Assembly: GCA_023957995.1 (NCBI GenBank)
Contig: JAMLGK010000001.1
Span: 1-64,000, forward strand
Reading direction: 5' to 3'
Length of the DNA: 64,000 nt
From: Microthrixaceae bacterium
GTDB taxonomy: Bacteria > Actinomycetota > Acidimicrobiia > Acidimicrobiales > Microtrichaceae
Shown: positions 15,235 to 22,790 of the stretch, piece by piece
How positions within the stretch are numbered: position 1 is the first letter of the stretch
How the letters are laid out: each line of letters starts with the position of its first letter
Notes under the pieces: model-generated
The model's input: only the letters and a program-made list of their open reading frames with translations
Databases searched by the model: none
Told to the model about the DNA's origin: nothing
Program-made: the position numbers and the translations under genes

Positions 15235-16935
15235 GTGACCGCAGCTCGCAGAGACCCTCGAAGCCTGGTCGAGCGCTTCGAGTCCACCCTGGGTGAATCC
15301 CGGCGTCGGCTCGGTGCGCACTACACACCCGAGGCGCTGGCCGAACGTCTGGTGGACCTGGCCCTGTCGGAGTTCGATCGGCTGCACGCGGGTTCGCCGC
15401 GGTCGGTCTGTGATCCGAGTTGTGGTGCGGGTTCGATCCTGCTCGCGGCAGCGGATGCGCTGGTGGATCGGGGAATGTCCCCAGAGCAGGTTCTGCGCAG
15501 CGTCCGGGGCTTCGACACCGATCCTGCTTCGGTGGCGATGGCCCGGACCGCCCTGTCGGGTTGGGCGGAGGCACACGGCCTCGGGAGCCCTCCGGAACCA
15601 CTCGTGGCCATCGGCGACGCGCTCGGGGCGGACTCCGGTGAGCAGCGGTTCGACGTCGTGGTGGGCAACCCACCCTTTGCCAGCCCACTCGACCGGGATG
15701 TCGCTGCGAGGCGGCGCGCCGGTGCCACATCTGGCAGCGAGACCGGGTCACCGGTCGTGACCGCCCCGACCACAGCGGCGAGCGCCTACACCGATGATGC
15801 AGCGCTCCATCTTCTCGCGGCGGTTCGATGGTGCGTGCCCGGCGGTGTCGTGTGCATGCTGCAACCGCAGTCGGTCCTGGGGGCCCGGGATGCAGCCGGC
15901 GTGCGTGCATCGGTTCTCGAACTGGCCGACATCGGCGCTCTGTGGGCCAGCGACGAGGCGTTCTTCGAGCACGCCTCGGTGGAGGTCTGTGCGCTGGTGC
16001 TCATCCGCCATGCGAGCGGCGGTGGAACGGGCCCGGAACCGGCTGAAGGAGAACCCGCCCACGGTTCACCGGGTTCCGGACCGGGTGTGATGATCCACTG
16101 GCGCGACCGCCCCACCACCCGAGCGGTGGCGCCCGGCTCGGGGTCGTGGGCGCCACTGTTGGCCGTGGCCATGGGTCATCCGCGCGGCATCGGGTCGGCC
16201 GGGGTCCCGTCGGCACCTCTCGGTGAACTGGCCACGTGCACCGCAGGATTCCGCGAGGAGTTCTACGTACTCGCGGAGTGTGCACACGAAGACGTCCCAG
16301 CGCCCGAACGGGGCGGAGCAGCGGGGAGGGTGCTCCAGCTCGTCACCTCTGGTCTGATCGATCCCGGGGTCAATCGCTGGGGTTCGAAGCACTGTCGGAT
16401 CGGTGGGAGATCCTTCGAGGCGCCGGTGGCCGAGCTCGATCAGGTGGCGAAGGTCTCGCCCCGGGTGGCTCGATGGTGTGCAGACCGCTCCTCTCCGAAG
16501 CTGCTCGTCGCATCCCAGACCCGGGTGCTGGAGGTGTGCCTGGATCGCAGTGGGGCCACGGTTCCGCTCACGCCGGTGGTGAGCGTGCAATCCCACGGTG
16601 TGGTGCCCGCCGAGGCGCTGGCTGCAGTGCTGAGCGCACCCTCGTCCAGCCTCGCACTCACCAACGCCGCTGCAGGCACCGGCCTGAGCAGTTCGGCTGT
16701 CCGTGTGGGCGCACCTGCACTGCGCGAGATCGAGGTGCCGACCGACCCCGAGACCTCTGGGCGAGCCGTGGAGCTGTGGGCCGGGGTGGAACGTCTGGCG
16801 TCTGCGGGGAGCACCTACGAGGAGTGGTTCGAGCTCGGAACCGAACTCGATGCCCTGTCGGGTCGGGTGCGAAGCGACGTGGTCGAGTGGTGGGTGTCGC
16901 GGCTACCCCGAAGTGTCCGAAGGCAACGCACTTGA
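15235..16935 (+). CDS. N6-adenine DNA methyltransferase, apparently solitary
   Basis: A 566-residue DNA methylase. The N-terminal half carries the amino-methyltransferase core: RRLGAHYTPEALAERL, motif I DPSCGAGSILLAA (about 65), an acidic motif II FDTDPASV and catalytic motif IV NPPF (about 143). The C-terminal half, after about residue 300, resembles target-recognition regions of type I HsdM or type IIG enzymes. No nuclease motif is visible in it, and no restriction or specificity gene lies beside it. It starts 28 bp after the helicase gene. Possible roles are epigenetic marking, anti-restriction, or protein/RNA methylation; the DNA role is inferred from NPPF. Confidence 0.82.
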   Translation: MTAARRDPRSLVERFESTLGESRRRLGAHYTPEALAERLVDLALSEFDRLHAGSPRSVCDPSCGAGSILLAAADALVDRGMSPEQVLRSVRGFDTDPASVAMARTALSGWAEAHGLGSPPEPLVAIGDALGADSGEQRFDVVVGNPPFASPLDRDVAARRRAGATSGSETGSPVVTAPTTAASAYTDDAALHLLAAVRWCVPGGVVCMLQPQSVLGARDAAGVRASVLELADIGALWASDEAFFEHASVEVCALVLIRHASGGGTGPEPAEGEPAHGSPGSGPGVMIHWRDRPTTRAVAPGSGSWAPLLAVAMGHPRGIGSAGVPSAPLGELATCTAGFREEFYVLAECAHEDVPAPERGGAAGRVLQLVTSGLIDPGVNRWGSKHCRIGGRSFEAPVAELDQVAKVSPRVARWCADRSSPKLLVASQTRVLEVCLDRSGATVPLTPVVSVQSHGVVPAEALAAVLSAPSSSLALTNAAAGTGLSSSAVRVGAPALREIEVPTDPETSGRAVELWAGVERLASAGSTYEEWFELGTELDALSGRVRSDVVEWWVSRLPRSVRRQRT

Positions 16936-16964
16936 CCTGTGGTGGTTCCTTGCGCTTCAGTGTT

Positions 16965-17060
16965 GGGAACATCTGGAGCGACCCGTTATGGGTCCGGCAA
17001 CCTGGGACGGACACCCAAGGTGCCTACCTGCGAAGGCAGGGATGCGGCAGCCCTAGTGGC
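16965..17060 (+). ncRNA. SAM riboswitch (SAM-I/SAM-IV superfamily) leader of metX
   Basis: The leader holds the conserved core of S-adenosylmethionine riboswitches. A P2-like hairpin GACCC/GGGTC (16980-16984 with 16990-16994) is followed by CCGGCAACC, and a P3-like helix TGGG/CCCA (17003-17006 with 17014-17017) by AAGGTGCC. A P4-like hairpin CCTGC/GCAGG (17027-17031 with 17036-17040) comes next. CATC at 16970 can pair with GATG at 17041 to close P1. The short P2 and the downstream GCGGCAGCC suit the actinobacterial SAM-IV or SAM-I/IV forms more than classic S-boxes. The downstream gene, metX, is the expected target. Confidence 0.8.
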
Positions 17061-17112
17061 AGCAACTACGTGTCCGTGACACCGCAATGGTGTATTTCCT
17101 GGCGGTCGGGTC

Positions 17113-17147
17113 GGTTCGAGTCGCTCCGAACCGGGGTCCGAGACCCC
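17113..17147 (+). promoter_or_regulatory. Candidate expression platform between riboswitch and metX
   Basis: Two adjoining hairpins lie between the aptamer and the TTG start: GGTTCG/CGAACC (17113-17118 with 17127-17132) and GGGGTC/GACCCC (17133-17138 with 17142-17147). No U-run follows, so control is more likely of translation than of termination. This is inferred from base pairing alone. Confidence 0.5.
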
Positions 17148-17169
17148 TCGAGCCGAGGTCGTTGATCCG

Positions 17170-18378
17170 TTGAACGAGCCACCCCCAGACCCCCGGGCCC
17201 CGATCGGGGCGCGTCTGCCCGCGACCGGTGCGTGGCTGCCCGGTTCTCCGGTCGGCCATCGCAGGTTCCACCGCTTCGCGGAGGACCGTCGCTTCCATCT
17301 CGAAGGGGGTGGTCACCTCCGTTCGGTGGAGATGGCCTTCGAGACCTGGGGCACCCTCGACGCAGACGCATCCAACGCAGTGCTGGTGTGTCACGCCCTC
17401 ACCGGGGACAGCCACGCGGCGGGCCCCAGCGGAGCGGGTCATCCGACACCGGGCTGGTGGGATGCCCTGATCGGTCCGGGAAAGGTGCTCGACACCGACG
17501 AGTTGTTCGTGGTCTGTGTGAACGTCCTGGGAGGGTGCCAGGGGAGTACCGGACCCGCCTCCTGTGACCCGGAGACGTCGCTGCCGTACGGCTCGTCGTT
17601 CCCGGTCGTCTCGATACGGGACATGGTGCGCTGCCAGGCGGAGGTGGCGCTCAGCCTGGGCATCGACCGGTGGGCTTCGGTGGTGGGTGGCTCAATGGGA
17701 GGCATGCAGGCGCTCGAATGGGCGGTCATGTATCCCGATCGCGTCGGATCGCTGTTCCTCGCATCCACCACTGCGCAGGCCTCGGCCCAACAGATCGCAT
17801 GGAGCCACATCGGCCGCAGGGCGGTGGAGGCCGATCCGGCGTTCCGCGGTGGGGACTACTACGGGGTAGGTGTCGGCAACGGTCCCCAACACGGGCTCTC
17901 GGTGGCACGCATGCTGGCCATGGTCACCTACCGCAGCGACGAGGTGTTCCGGGATCGCTTCGACCGCAACGTCCAGAACCAGCTGGATTTCACGCTCGGG
18001 CGAACCTTCGACATCGAGGGCTACCTGGACTACCAGGGCCGCAAACTCGTCGGGCGCTTCGATGCCAACAGCTACCTGCGACTCAATCGTGCGATGGACC
18101 TGCACGACGTTGCCAGGGGGCGTGGAGGCGTTGCTGAGGCACTCGCACGGATCGGTTGCCCGAGTGTGGTCGCAGCCGTTCGCTCGGACGCCCTGTATCC
18201 CCCCTACCAGCAGCACGAGCTCTTCGAGGCGCTGTCGGGCACCGGTACCCCGGGTCGATCGCCGGCGAGCACCTTCGTGGAGATCGATTCACCGCACGGT
18301 CACGACGGTTTCCTGATCGAGACCGAACAGCTCGCTGCGCCGATGGCGCGACTCCTCGAGCGGGCGTTCGGGAGATGA
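17170..18378 (+). CDS. metX: Homoserine O-acetyltransferase
   Basis: A 402-residue alpha/beta-hydrolase-fold enzyme that acetylates homoserine (possibly succinylates it in some relatives) at the start of methionine synthesis. The nucleophile elbow is GGSMGG with Ser at about 175. The catalytic Asp and His are in the DALYPP and GHDGFL segments near the C-terminus. Other family marks are HALTGDSHAAG and NVLGGCQGSTGP. TTG at 17170 is used because no ATG or GTG fits before the conserved region; the ribosome-binding site is weak. The SAM riboswitch upstream should repress it when SAM is plentiful. Confidence 0.93.
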   Translation: MNEPPPDPRAPIGARLPATGAWLPGSPVGHRRFHRFAEDRRFHLEGGGHLRSVEMAFETWGTLDADASNAVLVCHALTGDSHAAGPSGAGHPTPGWWDALIGPGKVLDTDELFVVCVNVLGGCQGSTGPASCDPETSLPYGSSFPVVSIRDMVRCQAEVALSLGIDRWASVVGGSMGGMQALEWAVMYPDRVGSLFLASTTAQASAQQIAWSHIGRRAVEADPAFRGGDYYGVGVGNGPQHGLSVARMLAMVTYRSDEVFRDRFDRNVQNQLDFTLGRTFDIEGYLDYQGRKLVGRFDANSYLRLNRAMDLHDVARGRGGVAEALARIGCPSVVAAVRSDALYPPYQQHELFEALSGTGTPGRSPASTFVEIDSPHGHDGFLIETEQLAAPMARLLERAFGR

Positions 18379-18510
18379 CTTCGAAGTGTGGAACCCGGTT
18401 CCCGGGCCAGCAGGAGCAGGCACCAGGAGCAGGCATCAAGAGCATCCATGAGGGAGCAGGAGACATGACGAGCAGCGGATCTGAGCAAGCAACACACATG
18501 AGGGGCAAGC

Positions 18511-19671
18511 GTGACTGAGGACGTTCACACACGGCTGATCCAGGTCGGCCGACGCCACAACGGCGCTGCGCTGGCGCCCGTGGTCAGTTCGAGTTCCACC
18601 TTCGAGTTGGCCTCGGTGGCCGAGGGCCGCGAGATGGCACTGTCGGCCAGCGCCAACCGCTACTACAGCCGCTACGGCAATCCCACCGTGAGCGACTTCG
18701 AGGAAGCGGTCGCGGAGTTGGAGGGCGCCGAGGCCGCACGTGCATTCGGTTCGGGGATGGGTGCGATCGCCGCTGTGGTTCTCGGGCTCTGTTCGAGCGG
18801 TGACCACATCGTGAGCCAACGGCAGATCTACGCCGGCACCCAGATGCTGCTCCAGTCGGTGTGTCCGAGGATGGGAATCGACGTCACGTTCGTCGACGGC
18901 ACCGACGCGCAGGCGTGGCAGGAGGCAATCAGGCCGGGCCGCACGATGTTGCTGCTCGCGGAGACGCCCGCCAACCCGCGACTGGATCTGGTCGACCTGG
19001 CAGCCCTCGGGGCGATCAAGGGGCCGATGAAGGTGGTGGACTCGACGTTCGCCACCCCGTTGTCCCAGCGTCCTCTCGAACACGGATGCGATCTGGTGCT
19101 CCACTCGGTTACCAAGTTCATCGGGGGACACAACGACGTCACCCTCGGTGTCGTGGCCGGCAGTCGGGAGCTGATCGATTGGGTCTGGGGCTTCGCGGTG
19201 CTCCAGGGCGCCGTGGCCAGTCCCCACGAGGCGGCCGCCGGCACACGTGGGTTGCGTACCCTGGCGGTCCGCCTGGAACGCCAGTGCGAGTCCGCAGCGA
19301 CCATCGCCGAGGCTCTCGAGGCCGAGGAATCGGTGACCTGTGTGCGCTACCCGGGTCTCGAATCGCATCCACAGCACGATCTGGCGGTTCGTCAGATGGA
19401 CCTCATGGGTGGGCTGGTCACCTTCGACCTCACGGGCGGGATCGAGGCGGGTCGGACATTCGTGGAGTCCACCCGGATCTGCCGTCTGGCAACCTCCTTG
19501 GGCGGTCCGGAGACGCTCGTCACGCACCCTGCGTCGACGACCCACGTGAACCTGCTGCCCGACGAGCTCGCCGCGGCCGGGATCACCGAGGGCACGATCC
19601 GCATGTCGGTGGGGCTCGAGGACCCCGGCGACCTCCTGGCGGACATCCGCGGCGGCATCGCCGGTGCATGA
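18511..19671 (+). CDS. Cystathionine gamma-synthase / O-acylhomoserine sulfhydrylase family enzyme
   Basis: A 386-residue PLP enzyme of the Cys/Met metabolism family. The PLP Lys is at about 202 in SVTKFIGGHNDV; other marks are YSRYGNPTV, the FGSGMGAI phosphate loop and HPASTTH near the C-terminus. It follows metX and should use acetylhomoserine to make cystathionine or homocysteine. Which of the two, or a methionine gamma-lyase, cannot be decided by sight. GTG at 18511 is preceded by GAGGGGC. The 132-bp gap after metX contains short CAGGAGCAGGCA-type repeats but no terminator, so co-transcription is likely. Confidence 0.88.
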   Translation: MTEDVHTRLIQVGRRHNGAALAPVVSSSSTFELASVAEGREMALSASANRYYSRYGNPTVSDFEEAVAELEGAEAARAFGSGMGAIAAVVLGLCSSGDHIVSQRQIYAGTQMLLQSVCPRMGIDVTFVDGTDAQAWQEAIRPGRTMLLLAETPANPRLDLVDLAALGAIKGPMKVVDSTFATPLSQRPLEHGCDLVLHSVTKFIGGHNDVTLGVVAGSRELIDWVWGFAVLQGAVASPHEAAAGTRGLRTLAVRLERQCESAATIAEALEAEESVTCVRYPGLESHPQHDLAVRQMDLMGGLVTFDLTGGIEAGRTFVESTRICRLATSLGGPETLVTHPASTTHVNLLPDELAAAGITEGTIRMSVGLEDPGDLLADIRGGIAGA

Positions 19672-19706
19672 TCGAGCAGGCTGGGAGCCTCCGGTAGCCT
19701 GATCCG

Positions 19707-20189
19707 ATGCTGGCAGACGACGAGATTCCCGTTGGCCGGCAGGTCGGCGTTGCCCGCAACGGTGCTGCGCGGCGGGCCTTCCCGGCACGCACGGGGTTCG
19801 GTCGGGTCGCACTCGTCGTGGCGCTACTCGCGGCTCTGGTCGCATTCCTCGCGGGTGCTCCCGGCGCACTCGCCCAGGAGGATCCCGACCCCGCTCCGCA
19901 GGCCGAGGAACCTGTGGCGAGCACGACCGCCCCGCTGATCGACCCCAGCGCGGGGGCCGAGACCGACGCCGCTCCATCAGCATCGGATCAGGCGAGTCGC
20001 AGGGTCCAGTACGTGTCGATCGGGCTCATCGTCCTCGCGGTGTTGGTGATGGTGGCGACGGTGGTGTTCTTCCGCCGGACCAGGCCCTCGGAAGTGGCCG
20101 CCAACGAGGCGGCGAAGGTGGGCGCCCGGGTGAGGACCGTCACCCGTCCCGCTCCGGAACAGTCACCGGGTTCCGGGGTCTCGGGATGA
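19707..20189 (+). CDS. Small membrane-anchored secreted protein
   Basis: A 160-residue protein of unknown function. A signal sequence with hydrophobic core at about 33-53 ends at an ALAQ-type signal-peptidase site. A short Pro/Glu/Ala/Thr-rich outside segment leads to a second membrane span (about 102-123) followed by a basic FFRRTRP stop-transfer and a 35-residue cytoplasmic tail. This makes it a type I membrane protein with almost no outer domain. The ATG lies 35 bp after the sulfhydrylase gene, though no shared function is evident. Confidence 0.65.
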   Translation: MLADDEIPVGRQVGVARNGAARRAFPARTGFGRVALVVALLAALVAFLAGAPGALAQEDPDPAPQAEEPVASTTAPLIDPSAGAETDAAPSASDQASRRVQYVSIGLIVLAVLVMVATVVFFRRTRPSEVAANEAAKVGARVRTVTRPAPEQSPGSGVSG

Positions 20190-20288
20190 CGGGTTTCTCG
20201 CCCGTTTCGGCGCGTCTGGGCTGACTGGCAATACCCTTGTGGGCAGTTAGCGTTGGCTGGGGTGCAGCAGGACCCTGAAGGAGTTGTA

Positions 20289-21293
20289 GTGGAGACAACT
20301 CATGGGACCCAGGAGGATGCCTGGACTTGGCCGTGCCCCTACTGCGGGACCTCGAATGCGCTCGATGCCGAGGTGTGCCCCGGCTGCAGGGCCCAGTTGC
20401 GTGATCCCGAGGAGGACGACCTGTTCACCACGGTCGCCACCGACAACGCCCAGATGGTCGATCCCGGTGCTCCCCGCATGCGCGAGAGCCTCTGGAGCAC
20501 AGAGGCTCCCCCAGAGGAACTGGTCGCCGAGGAGGTTCACGAGGCGACCCCGCTGGGCGCACCGCAGCCGACGGGACCGTCGGGCGGAGCCGGGATCCCG
20601 CCGCGTGGTGACGGACCGTTCTCCCAGAGCGCACCGCCGGAGCCTGCTGCAGGCGCTCCTGGGCCGGCGCCGTTCGCTCCCGGTCAGAGCGGGGGCGCGA
20701 ATCCCGGCGGCGCTGCACCACAGGCGACGCCGTTCGCCAGTTCTCCCAACGCGTTCGCGCGCGAAGCGGCGACCGCTCCGGGGCCTGACCCGTCCTTCGG
20801 TGGACCCACTCCGGGTGTTCCCTCGCAACCACGAGACGGGGCCGAGGCGTCCCATCAGTCCGACTCACAACCGATCCCGGCGCCTGCCGAGCCGATCCGG
20901 GTGACGCCCGACGAGAACGGGCTCTCCGTTGCCGCAGACCGCCTCTCGGTGGACGAGCGTGAGTCCTGTGCGGTGCCGATCGGTGTGTGTGGCGCGCTCC
21001 TGGGCGACCAGGAGGTGGTGCTCGGTCTCCTGGCAGGGCATCTACTGGGGCATCGAGCGGTGATGATGCTCACCAATACTCGGATCCTGATCTCGAACGC
21101 GAGGCGCTGGAAGCCACTTCTAGACCAGTTCCTTCCCTCGGCGGACCTGACCGTGCACGTTCGACACGACCGAACCGTGGCCTCGGTGACGATCGTCCAG
21201 GGCGACCGCTTGAGTACGGTCGACGACATCGCCGACGTGCCCGCAGCGGTCGACATGGCCGAGCGCATCCGCGCCATGTCGGGGCGGGGTTGA
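20289..21293 (+). CDS. Zinc-ribbon protein with long Pro/Gly/Ala linker
   Basis: A 334-residue protein of unknown role. Near the N-terminus WPCPYCGTSNALDAEVCPGC is a four-Cys zinc ribbon of the RanBP2/zf type. About 150 residues of Pro-, Gly- and Ala-rich linker follow, then a C-terminal domain of about 110 residues with a compact beta pattern (VMMLTNTRILISNARRWKP and later strands) like small PH-type domains. GTG at 20289 is chosen because GAAGGAG lies five bases before it; a TTG at 20253 would add 12 residues. It precedes the tRNA pair on the same strand. Confidence 0.65.
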   Translation: METTHGTQEDAWTWPCPYCGTSNALDAEVCPGCRAQLRDPEEDDLFTTVATDNAQMVDPGAPRMRESLWSTEAPPEELVAEEVHEATPLGAPQPTGPSGGAGIPPRGDGPFSQSAPPEPAAGAPGPAPFAPGQSGGANPGGAAPQATPFASSPNAFAREAATAPGPDPSFGGPTPGVPSQPRDGAEASHQSDSQPIPAPAEPIRVTPDENGLSVAADRLSVDERESCAVPIGVCGALLGDQEVVLGLLAGHLLGHRAVMMLTNTRILISNARRWKPLLDQFLPSADLTVHVRHDRTVASVTIVQGDRLSTVDDIADVPAAVDMAERIRAMSGRG

Positions 21294-21351
21294 TCTCCGT
21301 CGGCGCCGGTTTGCCGCAGTGGCATCGGCTACTGGTACAGTCGATCGCCTT

Positions 21352-21427
21352 GCGGACGTAGCTCAGTTGGTAGAGCGCAACCTTGCCAAGGTTGAGGTCG
21401 CGGGTTCGAATCTCGTCGTCCGCTCCA
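21352..21427 (+). tRNA. tRNA-Gly (GCC)
   Basis: The cloverleaf is complete. The acceptor pair is GCGGACG/CGTCCGC, the D arm GCTC...GAGC, and the anticodon stem CAACC/GGTTG has loop TTGCCAA, giving anticodon GCC. The T arm contains GGTTCGAAT. The 3' CCA is encoded (21425-21427). Confidence 0.97.
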
Positions 21428-21431
21428 GACG

Positions 21432-21470
21432 CTGGCTCCCGGCTGACCGGTCGGGAGCCAGTGTGCTTTT
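21432..21470 (+). terminator. Intrinsic terminator after tRNA-Gly
   Basis: CTGGCTCCCG (21432-21441) and CGGGAGCCAG (21452-21461) form a perfect 10-bp stem around a 10-base loop, followed by TGTGCTTTT. It lies five bases after the tRNA-Gly CCA end and before tRNA-Cys, so tRNA-Cys probably needs read-through or its own promoter. Confidence 0.75.
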
Positions 21471-21498
21471 GGCTCATGATCTATCGTGGGCTTGTTCC

Positions 21499-21569
21499 GG
21501 CGACGTGGCCGAGTGGTTAGGCAGCGGCCTGCAAAGCCGTGTACAGGGGTTCGATTCCCCTCGTCGCCT
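21499..21569 (+). tRNA. tRNA-Cys (GCA)
   Basis: The acceptor stem is GGCGACG/CGTCGCC, the anticodon stem CGGC/GCCG has loop CTGCAAA (anticodon GCA), and the T arm contains GGTTCGATT. CCA is not encoded; the gene is followed by CGATAG. It lies 71 bp after tRNA-Gly. Confidence 0.96.
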
Positions 21570-21617
21570 CGATAGTCCCGCGCGCCGTATGGCTCGGCGC
21601 TCTGGCATGCTGGACCG

Positions 21618-22178
21618 GTGAACGATTCCAGTACACCCTGGGCGGCGCCCGAGGCCCCTTCCCTCGGCGCACAGGTGCCCGGTGCCACCGCTGGCCGCTA
21701 TCGGTCGACTGTGCCCCTCGGCGGCGTGGTGGGCGCCACACCGGAACCCGTGCGCCGCTCCCAGTGGCGTGATCTCGTGGTGGCTGGTTCGCTGCTAGCG
21801 GTGTCGGTGCTGACAGCTGTGTCGACCCTGATGTCGTGGCGCGACTACGGACCGGCACTGAATCCCGATGAGAACGGTTGGACCCTCGCCGATGGTGGCC
21901 TGGGTCGTGGCTGGGTCTCGATCCTGGTCGCCGCGGCGCTGGCGGTCGGGGGCGTTCTGCTGGTGGTCGGCCGGCGCCGTCACGCCCGGCGTTGGGCACG
22001 GGCGGGCTCTTCGGCGTTGATCGTGCTGCCGGTGATCGAGTGGGCGTTCGGTGACTCGGGAAGTCGCACGGGCCCGGGCCTCGGACTCTGGGTGCAGATG
22101 GTCGCCGGACTGATCCTGATGGTGCTGATCGGCTCGTTGTTGCCAACCGATGACCTCGATGAACCGGTCGGGAGCTGA
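21618..22178 (+). CDS. Hypothetical four-span membrane protein
   Basis: A 186-residue integral membrane protein. After a 50-residue soluble N-terminus there are hydrophobic segments at about 53-72, 98-117, 130-145 and 156-176, giving a small four-span protein. A Trp/Asp-containing loop (MSWRDYGPALNPDENGW) sits between the first two. No enzymatic motif is seen. GTG at 21618 follows tRNA-Cys by 48 bp. It converges with the TetR gene, 18 bp away. Confidence 0.7.
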   Translation: MNDSSTPWAAPEAPSLGAQVPGATAGRYRSTVPLGGVVGATPEPVRRSQWRDLVVAGSLLAVSVLTAVSTLMSWRDYGPALNPDENGWTLADGGLGRGWVSILVAAALAVGGVLLVVGRRRHARRWARAGSSALIVLPVIEWAFGDSGSRTGPGLGLWVQMVAGLILMVLIGSLLPTDDLDEPVGS

Positions 22179-22196
22179 GATCTGCGGGTCGCCGGA

Positions 22197-22790
22197 TCAG
22201 CTGCTGTGGGAATCCGGCTCCAGGTCCAGCATCTCGACGTAGCGGCGCAGCCGTTTCTCGCTGATCTCCTCGCCGCGCACCAGGCTCCGGAACAACACCG
22301 CACCGGCGAGGAGGTCGGCCACCAGCTCACCGTCCAGTGCAGGATCGACGTCGCCCCTGGCGCGGCCACGATCGATCACCTCGGTCATCGGCTTTCGTCT
22401 GTTGTCGCTGAAGCGTCGCAGGGCGTCGCGGGCCTCGGGATGCGAACCTGCGGCCGCCAGGATCGCCGGAAGCGGTCCGCCGGCGCTGGGCTCCGACATC
22501 GCCTCTGCCATCAGCACCAGGAGTTCCACCAGGTCCTCGTTGGTGGATCCGGTGTCGGGCGTCTCCGGAAGAGCGGGCGCGAACTCCGCGCACGCTGCTT
22601 CGAGTAGCTCGGAACGGTTGGCGAAGCGCCTGTAGACCGATGCCTTGGAGACTCCGGCGCGCTCGGCAACCTGTTCCATCGCCAGTCCCTCGAAACCCCG
22701 CTCGGTGAGCATCTCACCGACCGCGTTGAGGATGGCTGAATCGACCTCGGGATCGCGCGGGCGCCCCGGTCCGGCACAGCTGGAGTTCAT
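22197..22790 (-). CDS. TetR-family transcriptional regulator
   Basis: A 197-residue repressor. The N-terminal helix-turn-helix (about 16-62) has the family pattern ILNAVGEMLTERGFEGLAMEQVAERAGVSKASVYRRF. The C-terminal helical domain would bind an inducer and dimerise. Its ATG overlaps the stop of the exporter gene (ATGA), so the two are translationally coupled. It is the downstream gene of the operon, so it most likely represses its own exporter operon. Much longer open frames upstream in the same register are shadows of the transporter gene. Confidence 0.9.
   Translation of the reverse strand: MNSSCAGPGRPRDPEVDSAILNAVGEMLTERGFEGLAMEQVAERAGVSKASVYRRFANRSELLEAACAEFAPALPETPDTGSTNEDLVELLVLMAEAMSEPSAGGPLPAILAAAGSHPEARDALRRFSDNRRKPMTEVIDRGRARGDVDPALDGELVADLLAGAVLFRSLVRGEEISEKRLRRYVEMLDLEPDSHSS

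Noticed and set aside
20189..20206. ACGGG/CCCGT hairpin after the small membrane-protein gene as a terminator
   Set aside because: The stem is only five pairs and overlaps the stop codon; too weak to report as a feature.
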